64,000 nucleotides of DNA from Bryobacterales bacterium (GTDB taxonomy: Bacteria; Acidobacteriota; Terriglobia; Bryobacterales; UBA6623): NCBI GenBank assembly GCA_028819215.1, contig JAPPMG010000096.1, forward strand, positions 315,328 to 379,327. Direction: 5' to 3'. This document shows positions 50,189 to 58,715 of the stretch, in pieces. Made by a program: the position numbers and the translations under genes. Below the pieces are notes generated by a model that was not told the origin of the DNA, did no database searches, and worked only from the letters and a program-made list of their open reading frames with translations. Position 1 is the stretch's first letter. Each line of letters begins with the position of its first letter.

Positions 50189-51964
50189 CTACAGCCGATT
50201 GAGCACGGCGTAGCGGATCTCGGCAACCTGCTCTCCCGCCACGTCGAGCGCTCGCAGCGTCAGCGCGCCCCGGGCAGCCGGGAAGTCCGCCGTGCCTAGG
50301 GACTGCATGCGGAAGTCCTTCACGAGAGACTCGCCCAGGCCGCGCCACACGCGGTCAGCCTCAGAGCCGTAGGCTGGAGGATCGTGGGCCTCGATCACCT
50401 GTCCGTGGATGGTGACGTCCTCGAACGATGCCTCGATGGTCGAGCCAGCGGTTGGCGCCGCATAGTAGATCGCGAGTTCATACTCACCGGGTTCTGCGAC
50501 CTCAATGTCCCAGGTAATGCTGTCGGAGGTGCTCTTCCAGTTCGTGAAGTACGAACAATTCGGTGCGCGCCCGCTGCGCTCGACCCCGCCGTGCGGCACG
50601 CCGTCGCGGGCCGGCAGCAGCGTCATCGGCGCATGCCCTACCGGGAAGGGGCGGTCATCCGGCCCCACGTTGGGGGAGACCTCTGCCAGCCACTCCTTGG
50701 CGGCCGCGCGGAGCCGTTCTGCCTCCTCGGGGAACTGATCCGCAGCATCGCTATGCTGGCCGGGATCGTTCTCGATATCGAACAGTCGTCCCTCGGGGTC
50801 GAGCCGGAAGCGTTGGGTGCGGATGCTGAGTTGCAGCTGGCCGCGCGCCTTGCGCAACGAGAACAGCAGCCGGTCTTCCCACTGGACATCCTGGCCGCGC
50901 AGTAGCGGTACGAGGCTGCGCCCGTCAAGCGGCTTCGGAGCTCCGACATCTATTCCGGCTAGCTCCGACAAAGTAGGGAGCAGGTCGATCGCCCCGGCCA
51001 CGCGGGAGATGCGCTGCCCGGCCGGGATCTGCCCCGGCCACCGGACCAGCAGCGGCGACCGCAGGCCGCCCTCGTCAACGGATCCCTTACGCCCCTTCAT
51101 GCCCGCGTTCCAGCGCCAGCTGTTGGGACCGTTGTCGCTGAAGTAGAGCACGACGGTGTTCTCGGCCAGGCCCAGTTCGTCCAGCTTCGCGAGCACGCGC
51201 CCGACGTTCCAGTCGATGTTCTCCACCATGGCTAGGGCTGCGCGTGTCTTGGGCACGTCCTCGGACTCGGGGTCGCGGTGGCGCATTGCCAATTCCTTGG
51301 ATTCGAAGCGCTGCCAGTACTCGTCGGGCACCTGCATGGGTGAGTGCGGCGTGTTGTAGGGCAGGTACGCAAAGAACGACCGGTCGCGATTCTGCTCCAT
51401 GAATTCCATCGCCTTGTTGGTGAAATCGTCGATCACGTACCCCTCTCCGCGCACCAGCTCGCCGTTGTGATCCAGCTCGTAGTCGAAATAGTGGCCCCAG
51501 TGCCCCTCGGTGAATCCGTAGAACTCCTCGAACCCTCTCGCGTTGGGGTGGTACGGGTGCTGCGTGCCGTTGTGCCATTTGCCGAACGCCCCCGTGGCAT
51601 AGCCGGCGGCCTGGAAGGTTTGGGCGATGGTGTGCTCGTCGGCATTGAGCCGTTCCTGCCCCGTGGAAACACCCCGCACTCCGCCCCGCGCGTGGTAGCG
51701 GCCGGTCAGGAACTCTGCTCGCGTCGGCGCGCACACGGAGTTGACGTAGAAGTGCTCGAACATCGCGCCTTCATGCGCCAGCGAGTCGATGTTCGGAGTG
51801 GACAGGTTCGTGTTGCCGTGAACGCTAAGGTCGCCCCAGCCTTGGTCATCGGCGAGAATCACGACGACGTTTGGCGGCCGCTCTGAGCGGCGCTCGCCGG
51901 AGCTGCAGCCGGAGCAGAGCAGTGCCACTGTGGCAAGGATGGGAAATGCAAGGATCGCGCGCAT
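50189..51964 (-). CDS. sulfatase (formylglycine-dependent), lipoprotein, with an extra C-terminal beta-sandwich
   Basis: The 591-residue protein has a lipobox at the N terminus (ALLCSGC), then the sulfatase core: VILADDQGWGDLSVHGN, formylglycine motif VCAPTRAEFLTGR (C-x-P-x-R), FGKWHNGTQHPYHPN and LYFSDNGPNSWR. Beyond residue 450 an additional domain of about 130 residues (WDIEVAEPGEYELAIYY; VTIHGQVIEAHDPP; GALTLRALDVAGEQVAEIRY) resembles the carbohydrate-binding-like beta-sandwich found attached to some planctomycete and marine sulfatases. GGAG eight bases before the ATG at 51964 supports that start over 51979. It converges on the ASPIC/UnbV gene. The substrate is unknown. Confidence 0.92.
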   Translation of the reverse strand: MRAILAFPILATVALLCSGCSSGERRSERPPNVVVILADDQGWGDLSVHGNTNLSTPNIDSLAHEGAMFEHFYVNSVCAPTRAEFLTGRYHARGGVRGVSTGQERLNADEHTIAQTFQAAGYATGAFGKWHNGTQHPYHPNARGFEEFYGFTEGHWGHYFDYELDHNGELVRGEGYVIDDFTNKAMEFMEQNRDRSFFAYLPYNTPHSPMQVPDEYWQRFESKELAMRHRDPESEDVPKTRAALAMVENIDWNVGRVLAKLDELGLAENTVVLYFSDNGPNSWRWNAGMKGRKGSVDEGGLRSPLLVRWPGQIPAGQRISRVAGAIDLLPTLSELAGIDVGAPKPLDGRSLVPLLRGQDVQWEDRLLFSLRKARGQLQLSIRTQRFRLDPEGRLFDIENDPGQHSDAADQFPEEAERLRAAAKEWLAEVSPNVGPDDRPFPVGHAPMTLLPARDGVPHGGVERSGRAPNCSYFTNWKSTSDSITWDIEVAEPGEYELAIYYAAPTAGSTIEASFEDVTIHGQVIEAHDPPAYGSEADRVWRGLGESLVKDFRMQSLGTADFPAARGALTLRALDVAGEQVAEIRYAVLNRL

Positions 51965-52170
51965 TGAAGTTCTCCGCATGGTTTCGGAGATGCACCAGCG
52001 CCTGGCGGATGCTATCAGATCAAATCGTCGCACAAGCGCTGCCCCAGAAGGTGGCGGTGCGCTCGCTAGGCCCGGGCCGGCGCCATCACGCTGGGCACGC
52101 TTGCCCTGCAGGCATTGCGAGTGGCGGCCAGCGTGCCCGGCCGTGTAAGGGTCCGTTCCGTTAGCAAGAT

Positions 52171-52247
52171 TGGTCGGGCCGCCGAGATTTGAACTCGGGA
52201 CCTCTTCCACCCCAAGGAAGCGCGCTACCAGGCTGCGCCACGGCCCG
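52171..52247 (-). tRNA. tRNA-Pro, anticodon GGG
   Basis: Read on the minus strand, a 77-base cloverleaf can be drawn: acceptor CGGGCCG/CGGCCCG, D arm GCGC...GCGC with AGCCTGGTA loop, anticodon stem CTTCC/GGAAG with loop TTGGGGT (anticodon GGG), T arm CCGAG-TTCAAAT-CTCGG, discriminator A and an encoded CCA. It reads proline codons CCC and CCU. It lies between the sulfatase and fur genes and is transcribed away from fur. Confidence 0.95.
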
Positions 52248-52280
52248 ACATTAAGAGCGGGTGGTTTCTCTAGTCTAGCC

Positions 52281-52300
52281 CGAAGTCGTTTCGAACTTCG
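52281..52300. promoter_or_regulatory. imperfect palindrome between tRNA-Pro and fur
   Basis: CGAAGTCGTTTCGAACTTCG reads as an inverted repeat of CGAAGT(T)CG arms. It lies 39 bases before the fur ATG and 34 bases before the tRNA 5' end. It does not resemble the classic AT-rich Fur box; it may be an operator for this Fur-family member or a coincidental palindrome. Confidence 0.25.
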
Positions 52301-52338
52301 ACCCCCGGGTTCTCGAGGCCTGATGGTGTGCTAGATTG

Positions 52339-52851
52339 ATGCCTGTGGTCCGGAAGCAGCTCGAATCGAACCCACTCGAAACGTTGCGTCGCCGGGGCCT
52401 GCGGCTCACGCGCCAGAGGGAATTGGTCTTCCGCCTGATCCATAACTCGCGCACGCACTTGAACGCGCACGAGATCTATGAATTGGCCGCCAAGGAAGAC
52501 CCCAAGATCAATCAAGTGACTGTCTATCGCACCCTCAAGGTGCTCAAGGAGCAGGGTTTGGTCGACGAGCTGGACTTGATGCACTACGAGGGAGAGCAGC
52601 ACTATTACGAAACTCGCCTCAAGCGCGAGCACGCCCATCTCGTATGCATGAGCTGCGGTGCGGTGTCGGAATACTTCGGCGATCCCCTGCGCGAGATGAA
52701 GGCCCAGATCGAGACGCAGTTCGGCTTCAAGGTCGAGGTCGCCCGCACGGAGGTTGGCGGGTACTGCGCGGACTGCCAGAAGAGCGGCCTTGGCGAGGCC
52801 CCGGCGATCGCCTCGCAAGCCGGGACGGCCAGCGCGGCCGAGGCGCATTAG
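52339..52851 (+). CDS. Fur-family metal-responsive transcriptional regulator
   Basis: The 170-residue protein has the winged-helix domain (LRRRGLRLTRQRELVFRLI and INQVTVYRTLKVLKEQGLV) and the dimerisation/metal domain with HYYETRLKREHAHLVCMSCG and a second CADC pair, forming the structural zinc site. The His-rich part (EQHYYE, HAHLVC) holds the regulatory metal site. It could be Fur, PerR or Zur; I do not see enough to choose, though Leu/Val-rich spacing fits the Fur/PerR branch. The ATG at 52339 is used. The SpoIIE gene follows after 18 bases on the same strand, possibly co-transcribed. A C-terminal Ala/Gly-rich tail of about 25 residues is unusual. Confidence 0.88.
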   Translation: MPVVRKQLESNPLETLRRRGLRLTRQRELVFRLIHNSRTHLNAHEIYELAAKEDPKINQVTVYRTLKVLKEQGLVDELDLMHYEGEQHYYETRLKREHAHLVCMSCGAVSEYFGDPLREMKAQIETQFGFKVEVARTEVGGYCADCQKSGLGEAPAIASQAGTASAAEAH

Positions 52852-52869
52852 CGCCTGCCCATCAAGGCG

Positions 52870-54549
52870 ATGGACGCATCCCAAGACGCAGACCCGGCCG
52901 AGCCAATACCGCCCTTGTCGCTGCTCGTGGAGCCGCCTTCCGGGGAGTGCCTGCAGATTCCGGTTAAGCGCAGCCCGTTCGTCATCGGGCGCCTAAGCGA
53001 CTGCGACCTGACGCTGGCCGACAAGCGCATATCCCGCCGCCACGCGCAATTGCGGCTAGAGCAAGGCGGCTTCGCGATCGAAGATCTCGGCAGCCGCCAC
53101 GGGACCGTCGTCAACGGCGAGTCCGTGCGGCACAGCCGGCTTGCCGTTGGCGACCGGATCGGCTTTGGGATCGAGGGCTCCTACGTGATCACGGTATGCG
53201 AGGCCCGGAGCCCGCAGACGAGGCTGCTCAAGCAGGTTTCCGAGATCGGTGCCGGGCCTCGCCGCACCGGCGCATTGGGTCGGCTTTCGGCGGTGCTGGA
53301 GGTTGCCCGCACGATGGAACTCGCCAGCGGCGTGGAGGAGGTCTTCGAGGCGGTCGTGGAGGCCGCGCTGTCGATCGCGCGCGCCGACCGCGCGTTCCTT
53401 TTGCTGCGTGACGCCAGCGGGCGCTTGGAGGTCAAGGTGGCACGCCACGCGTCGGGGGATGGCGGCAGCACAGCGCAGCTGGAACTGCCGATAGAGCGCA
53501 TTGCCGACGCGCTTGAGCGACGTTCAGACCTGTTCGCGATGAGTGTCGATCTGACGCAAGGCGGCCGTAGCGCTGGGGACGCACTGCATGCTTCGCTGTG
53601 CATTCCGATCTTGCGCATGCGGATCGGGCTGGACCACGAAACGAGCGTGATCTCCGCGAAGGACGACACCTTGGGCGTGCTTTACATGGACGCGGCGAAC
53701 CCGGAGCTCCGTCTGGCGGAGGGCAACAAGGCGCTGTTGCATGCCCTGGCGATCGAGATCTCGACCAGCGTAGAGAACGCACGGCTGATCGAGGAGGAGC
53801 GCCAGAAGCGCCGTTTGGAGCACGAGCTCGATATGGCTCGCGGCATCCAGCGCTCCCTGCTTCCCGGCACGCTTCCCAGCGACGGCTGGTTGGTCGCCAA
53901 GGGGCACAGCGAGGCCAGCTCGCAGCTGGGCGGCGACTACTACGACCTGATGCAGGTCGCTCCGGGGCGCTGGGCGGCTGTGCTGGCCGACGTCTCGGGA
54001 AAGGGCGCGTCGGCCTCGATCCTGGCCTCGTTGCTGCAGGGAGCCTTCTTCCTAGGATCGGGCCCGGATGTTTCCCTGTCTGGGACGCTGCGGCGCATCA
54101 ACCGCTATCTCTGCGAGCGGTCGGACCGCGCACGCTTCGCGACAGTGTTCGCGGCCACCATAGCGGAGGACGCGACCATGCGCTGGAGCAGCGCCGGACA
54201 TTGCCCCGCGATCTTGGTACGGCCGACTGGGCGCTGCGACCTGCTGTCTCCGACCAGTCAGCCGATTGGGCTGTTCGAAGATGCCGAGTTCCCCGAAAAC
54301 GTCTGCCGGCTGGAGCCGGGAGACAGGCTGGTTATCTACAGCGACGGAGTCACCGAACTACGCAACAGCCGATCCGAGCTGTATGGAGAGCAGCGCCTGA
54401 TCGAGACAGTTTCCCAGCTTGCCGGTCTCGACACCGGCGAGCTCTTCGATGCCCTGCTAGCCCGGGTAGCCGAATTCGGCCGCGATGCCCCGCGACAGGA
54501 CGACCTGACCGTGCTGGTCCTCGGTTTCCGCGGACCGCTCGGGTCTTGA
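52870..54549 (+). CDS. FHA-GAF-PP2C (SpoIIE-type) serine phosphatase
   Basis: A 559-residue multidomain signalling protein. The FHA domain (about 20-100) has VIGRLSDCDLTLADKRISRRH and GSRHGTVVNG, which bind phosphothreonine. A GAF domain follows (about 130-300; LSIARADRAFLLLRD, LGVLYMDAANPEL). A helical linker (EHELDMARGIQRSLLP) leads to a SpoIIE/RsbU-type PP2C phosphatase (about 330-555) with the metal-binding aspartates in GGDYYDLMQV, ADVSGKGASASI, YSDGVTELRN and RQDDLTVLVL. It probably dephosphorylates an anti-sigma-factor antagonist or similar target in response to a phosphorylated partner and a small ligand. No RsbV/RsbW partner is adjacent. Confidence 0.92.
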   Translation: MDASQDADPAEPIPPLSLLVEPPSGECLQIPVKRSPFVIGRLSDCDLTLADKRISRRHAQLRLEQGGFAIEDLGSRHGTVVNGESVRHSRLAVGDRIGFGIEGSYVITVCEARSPQTRLLKQVSEIGAGPRRTGALGRLSAVLEVARTMELASGVEEVFEAVVEAALSIARADRAFLLLRDASGRLEVKVARHASGDGGSTAQLELPIERIADALERRSDLFAMSVDLTQGGRSAGDALHASLCIPILRMRIGLDHETSVISAKDDTLGVLYMDAANPELRLAEGNKALLHALAIEISTSVENARLIEEERQKRRLEHELDMARGIQRSLLPGTLPSDGWLVAKGHSEASSQLGGDYYDLMQVAPGRWAAVLADVSGKGASASILASLLQGAFFLGSGPDVSLSGTLRRINRYLCERSDRARFATVFAATIAEDATMRWSSAGHCPAILVRPTGRCDLLSPTSQPIGLFEDAEFPENVCRLEPGDRLVIYSDGVTELRNSRSELYGEQRLIETVSQLAGLDTGELFDALLARVAEFGRDAPRQDDLTVLVLGFRGPLGS

Positions 54550-54680
54550 GCACATCGGCAGCGACGCCGAGTCCAGGCCCCTGTGCCGCGGCATTCCCGG
54601 CGCCTTGGGGCCGGCCAAGTTCGGAGCGCGCTCCTAGCTGCGCGCCTGCCGGACGGTCTCGGACAAATCGCGAAATTCGC

Positions 54681-54709
54681 TTGACCAGCATCAAGGAAGG
54701 CACTAGAAT
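54681..54709 (+). promoter_or_regulatory. strong candidate sigma70 promoter of the GWxTD gene
   Basis: TTGACC (54681-54686), 17-base spacer, TAGAAT (54704-54709): five of six consensus bases in each box. The transcript would start near 54716, about 87 bases before the ATG at 54803, inside a 253-base gap. Confidence 0.7.
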
Positions 54710-54802
54710 TGATCCTGAGACAAAATATCGAGGCCGTTGCGTCCGGCAGGATTGCTCTTCGAGCAACCTGAGAGGACTCGACTGGACAGTGCAGGAGAAT
54801 CG

Positions 54803-56452
54803 ATGCGAAGCCGAATCTCACCGTGGATCGCGGCCCTGCTAGTGGGTCTGCTGGGCGTTCCTTTGATCGCCCAGGACGCTGCTGAACCGGCCAAGCTCAC
54901 ACGCAAGCAGGAGCGGCGCCGGCTAGAGCAACTCCGCAAGGAGCTGCGCGGGCCGTTCAAGCGCTGGCTGGACGAGGATGTGCGCTACATCATCACGCCC
55001 GAGGAGCGCAAGGCCTTCGTGCAGATGGCGACCGACGAGGAGCGCGAGAACTTCATCGAATCGTTCTGGATGCGGCGCGACCCCACCCCGGACTCGATGG
55101 AGAACGAGTACAAGGAAGAGCACTACCGACGCATCGCCTATGCCAACGACCGGTACGCATCGGGCATTCCCGGCTGGAAGACGGATCGCGGCCGCATCTA
55201 CATCGCGTACGGACCGGCCGACGAGATCGAGTCCCATCCGTCAGGGGGCCAGTACCAGAGGCCCTACGACGAGGGCGGCGGCTTCACCTCGACCTACCCG
55301 TTCGAAATCTGGCGCTACCGCTGGATCGAGGGGATCGGCAGCGACATCTTGCTCGAGTTCGTGGACCCGACGATGACCGGCGAGTACCGGCTCACCATGG
55401 ACCCGTCTGAAAAGGACGCCCTGCTGAACGTGCCGGGCGCGGGCCTGACGCTGTCGGAACAGATGGGCCTGACAACCAAGGCCGACCGCTTCCGGCGCAC
55501 CGACGGCACGCGCATGGGCACTCCGATCGGCGGCGCCCAGTCGATCCGCTACAACCAGTTCGAGCGGCTGCAGCTGTACGCCAACATCTTCAAGCCTCCG
55601 GCGGTGAAGTTCAAGGATCTCGAGGCGATCGTCAACTCCACGATTGACTACAACACGCTGTCGTATGACGTCGATGTCCACTTCGTGCGGGTGACCAACA
55701 GCTCGGTCTTGACAGGCATCACGGTTCTGCTGCGCAACCAGGACCTGCTGTTCAAGGAGGAGAGCGGCCTGCACAAGGCGGTGGCGAACATTTTCGGCCG
55801 CATCACCACCATGACGCGCCGGGTGCAGTCTACGTTCGAGGAGACCGTCAGCATCCAGACCACCGCCGAGCGCATGCATCAGGAGGCGGCCCGCTCGTCG
55901 GTCTACAACAAGTCCGTGCCGCTTGCGCCCGGCATGTACCGCTTGGAGCTGGTGGTCAAGGACCTGGTTGGCGAGACCATGGGCACGTACCGCACCGCGC
56001 TGCGGGTGCCCGAGTTCGACGACGAGGCGCTCGCGACGTCGTCCCTGATCATCGCTGACAAGATCGAGCGGGTGCCGATTCGGTCGCTGGGCACCGGCCA
56101 GTTCGTGATCGGCAGTTCCAAGGTCCGTCCGCGCATCGACGATTCGTTCAAGCGCGAAGAAAAGATGGGCATCTACATGCAGATCTACAACCTCGGGCAG
56201 AGCGAGGAGACCAGTCGCCCTGCGGGCAACGTCACCTATCAGATCGCCCGGCTTGACAGCCCGGACGAACTGCTGCTTAACTTCACCGAGGACGTCAACT
56301 CCATCCGCGGGGCTTCGTCGCGACAGGTGGTGATCGAGAAGCTGCTGCCCTTGCAAAGCTTGGAGCCGGGCGAGTACCGCCTGAGCCTGCTTGTGCAAGA
56401 TGACATTAAGAATGAATCCTTAGCGCCTACCGCTACGTTCAAGGTTCTCTGA
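54803..56452 (+). CDS. GWxTD-domain exported protein
   Basis: The 549-residue protein has a signal peptide (LLVGLLGVPLIAQ) and an N-terminal GWxTD-type domain (about 45-190): FKRWLDEDVRYIITPEERKAF, FIESFWMRRDPTPDSMENE and IYIAYGPADEIESHPSGG are diagnostic. The remainder is beta-rich with repeats of the type MYRLELVVKDLVGETMGTYRT. Such proteins are widespread in acidobacteria and Bacteroidetes but lack an established function, with suggestions of surface or sporulation-like roles. GCAGGAGAA precedes the ATG. The outer-membrane barrel gene follows after 19 bases, so they form one operon, probably with the 137-residue protein after it. Confidence 0.87.
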   Translation: MRSRISPWIAALLVGLLGVPLIAQDAAEPAKLTRKQERRRLEQLRKELRGPFKRWLDEDVRYIITPEERKAFVQMATDEERENFIESFWMRRDPTPDSMENEYKEEHYRRIAYANDRYASGIPGWKTDRGRIYIAYGPADEIESHPSGGQYQRPYDEGGGFTSTYPFEIWRYRWIEGIGSDILLEFVDPTMTGEYRLTMDPSEKDALLNVPGAGLTLSEQMGLTTKADRFRRTDGTRMGTPIGGAQSIRYNQFERLQLYANIFKPPAVKFKDLEAIVNSTIDYNTLSYDVDVHFVRVTNSSVLTGITVLLRNQDLLFKEESGLHKAVANIFGRITTMTRRVQSTFEETVSIQTTAERMHQEAARSSVYNKSVPLAPGMYRLELVVKDLVGETMGTYRTALRVPEFDDEALATSSLIIADKIERVPIRSLGTGQFVIGSSKVRPRIDDSFKREEKMGIYMQIYNLGQSEETSRPAGNVTYQIARLDSPDELLLNFTEDVNSIRGASSRQVVIEKLLPLQSLEPGEYRLSLLVQDDIKNESLAPTATFKVL

Positions 56453-56471
56453 GGAAGTCTTGCCAGTCACC

Positions 56472-58259
56472 ATGCGTCAGCTCGGTCTAGCGCGCCTCGC
56501 TGGAACCGGGCTCCTAGCAGCTTGGCTGCTGTGCCTGCCCGCTGCGGCACAGGTCGGCGGCAGCATCGCCGGGCTGGTCCGCGACGAGGCCGGCACCGCC
56601 CAGATGGGCGCTGCGGTCAGCCTGCTTGCGGCCGACGGCCGTGTCGTGCAGACCATTGAGAGCGACTATCGGGGCTGGTTCCAGTTCGTCGACCTGTTTC
56701 CGGGCGTGTACGCGATCGAGGTGCGCCAGGCCAACTTCTCGCTGCTGCGCCAAGCCGAGCTGGCGGTGGAGCCTGGCGAGCGGACATTCTTGGACGTTGC
56801 GCTGCGCGGCGTGTTCGCCAGCCTGCAGCTGGCCTATGGCAGCCAGGTCCGAGACATGTCCGAGCGTTGGAAGTGGGTCTTGCGCGCCAAGCATTCCCGG
56901 CGCAACGTGTTGCGCATGGCGCCCGCCGAGCATGACGAGCACGAGCGCTTCCTGCGCAAGCTCGAAGGCCCGTTTGAGGACACGCACGCCTACGCTGAGC
57001 TAAGTGCCGGCCAGGGCAATCGCTCGAACGGCCTGCATGCCCAGCAGGACTTGGGAAGTGCCTTCGCCGTGGCGACGTCGCTGTTCGGCAGCCACGACCT
57101 GACCGTGAGCGGCAGCAGTGGGGCTGGCAGGCCCGACATTTCGGGCGGGTCGACCGCGTTTCGCACCACTTACGCCAAGGAGATCGGCCTGGCCAAGCCC
57201 GAGGTGGCCCTGACAGTTCGACAGCTGCAGTCCTCCTCGGCCGCCACGCGGGGCTTGTTCGGATCCCAGCACGACGGCCAGGGAATCCCGCGCTTGGAGA
57301 CCTTCTCGCTGGAATTCGGCGACTCGGTCGAATTGACCGATTCGTTGCGGGTCGAGTACGGGATGCTCTTCGAGTCGGTAAACTTCGTCAACCGGCTCCA
57401 CTTTGCCAGCCCGTACGGCAAGGCGGTCTACAAGCTGGGCCAGAACCGCGAGCTGGCCTTCAGCTACGCCTCCGGTGTGCCTCCGCCGACGGCGACGCGG
57501 CTTGGCCAAGACGCGGCGCTTCGCAGCAACGTGCGCCAGCTCGGCATGTTTCCGCGCGTGGCGGTGGTGCAAGGGCGGCCGACCGTCCAGCGCTCGGAGC
57601 ACGTCGAGGTGGCGTATCGAGAGACTTTCGGGGACAACATGATCGAGGCTGCGCTCTACCGCGACTCGATACGCGATGCGGCCGTCTCGGCGGCAGTGCC
57701 CGAAGGCGTGTTCGGGGAGGGCGAGCTCGTGCCGGACCTGTACTCGGCCGCGGCGACGCTCAACGGCGGCAACTACCGCACCCCCGGCGTGCGCGTCTCG
57801 TACTCGCGCAAGATCCACGACCGCCTGCAGGCGGCGCTGGGGTACGGCTACGCCGGCGTGCTCGCGCCCACGCGGGGACAGCTGAGCTCGGCAGTCTCGG
57901 ACGAGCTGCGGCAGGTGTTGGAGGCGCAGGGCGCCCATCTGCTGGTGGCTTCGGTGTCGACCGAGTTGCCCGGCGCGAGGACCGTGATGACGGGCTCCTA
58001 CCAGTGGTCCAGCCGGGAATCCGTCCTGCCGGCCGACCCGTTCAATGATTTCGCCTCGCGCTCGGCGCCGGGCCTGAACCTCGTCTTGCGCCAGCCGCTG
58101 CCCAGCGTCGCGGGTATGCCGGGCAAGTTCGAGGCCAGCGCCGACTTCCGCAACCTGCTCAAGACCGGCTATGTGCCGCTGCAGGTTCCAGACGGCCGGG
58201 TGCTGAACCTATTGCAGGCGATCCGGAGCTATTCCGGAGCGCTGAGCTACATATTCTGA
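56472..58259 (+). CDS. outer-membrane barrel protein with N-terminal carboxypeptidase-regulatory-like domain, no visible plug
   Basis: The 595-residue protein has a signal peptide (LLCLPAAAQVGG) and a regulatory-like beta-sandwich (about 25-115; GSIAGLVRDEAGTAQMGAAV, GWFQFVDLFPGVYAIEVR). After a basic linker (KWVLRAKHSRRNVLR) come alternating strands of an outer-membrane barrel, ending SYSGALSYIF with an aromatic C terminus. I could not find the DGxP-type plug motifs of TonB receptors, and the length is half that of Oar proteins, so it is TonB-receptor-like but plugless. The TTG at 56460 is an alternative start with GAGGAAG close by. It pairs with the GWxTD gene upstream; a joint role at the cell surface is inferred. 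Confidence 0.7.
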   Translation: MRQLGLARLAGTGLLAAWLLCLPAAAQVGGSIAGLVRDEAGTAQMGAAVSLLAADGRVVQTIESDYRGWFQFVDLFPGVYAIEVRQANFSLLRQAELAVEPGERTFLDVALRGVFASLQLAYGSQVRDMSERWKWVLRAKHSRRNVLRMAPAEHDEHERFLRKLEGPFEDTHAYAELSAGQGNRSNGLHAQQDLGSAFAVATSLFGSHDLTVSGSSGAGRPDISGGSTAFRTTYAKEIGLAKPEVALTVRQLQSSSAATRGLFGSQHDGQGIPRLETFSLEFGDSVELTDSLRVEYGMLFESVNFVNRLHFASPYGKAVYKLGQNRELAFSYASGVPPPTATRLGQDAALRSNVRQLGMFPRVAVVQGRPTVQRSEHVEVAYRETFGDNMIEAALYRDSIRDAAVSAAVPEGVFGEGELVPDLYSAAATLNGGNYRTPGVRVSYSRKIHDRLQAALGYGYAGVLAPTRGQLSSAVSDELRQVLEAQGAHLLVASVSTELPGARTVMTGSYQWSSRESVLPADPFNDFASRSAPGLNLVLRQPLPSVAGMPGKFEASADFRNLLKTGYVPLQVPDGRVLNLLQAIRSYSGALSYIF

Positions 58260-58264
58260 TCGCC

Positions 58265-58678
58265 GTGACTGTACTGCTGAACTCTGTCCTTGGACGCTCG
58301 CCGAGCCGGCGAGGCATCTTGGCGGCCTTGGCTGCGGCCCTGCCGGGAGCAGGGCTGCTGGTCGCCAGGGAATGGACGACCCTGAGGATCCTCGTCAAGG
58401 ACGAGCGGGGTCGCCCGGTGCCTCGCGCCAGCGTGATCGTCCGCCAGCTCAAGGGCAAGCAGAAGAAGCTGAAGCGGAAGAGCCCCGCCCTCGAGCTGAA
58501 AACGAGCAACGAGGGCAGCACGCCGGTGCCGCCGCTTCCACGCGGGCCGATCTTGATCCAAGTCATCAGCAAGGGATTTCGGACGCATGGCGCAGAAGTC
58601 GCCCTGACCGAGCCCGAGCAAACCGAAACCATCATCTTGAAGCCCCCCTCGGACCAGATCTCAGTCCACAAGGAATAG
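58265..58678 (+). CDS. small exported protein with carboxypeptidase-regulatory-like fold
   Basis: The 137-residue product starts with GTG at 58265, five bases after the barrel-protein stop. Its N terminus contains PSRRGILAALAAALPGAGLL, a twin-arginine-like leader. The mature part begins TTLRILVKDERGRPVPRASVIVR and continues with ILIQVISKGFRTHGAEVALT, a beta-sandwich of the carboxypeptidase-regulatory/transthyretin-like type, with a Lys-rich loop KGKQKKLKRK between strands. The function is unknown; it probably belongs to the GWxTD operon. No catalytic residues are visible. Confidence 0.65.
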   Translation: MTVLLNSVLGRSPSRRGILAALAAALPGAGLLVAREWTTLRILVKDERGRPVPRASVIVRQLKGKQKKLKRKSPALELKTSNEGSTPVPPLPRGPILIQVISKGFRTHGAEVALTEPEQTETIILKPPSDQISVHKE

Positions 58679-58715
58679 GGGTCAGGCCGCCTCCCCGCAG
58701 CCTCTGGAGCTAAGA

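Noticed and set aside
55241..56398. 385-codon minus-strand frame opposite the GWxTD gene
   Set aside because: It is entirely opposite a gene with diagnostic GWxTD motifs and a strong promoter; no motif in the antisense product.
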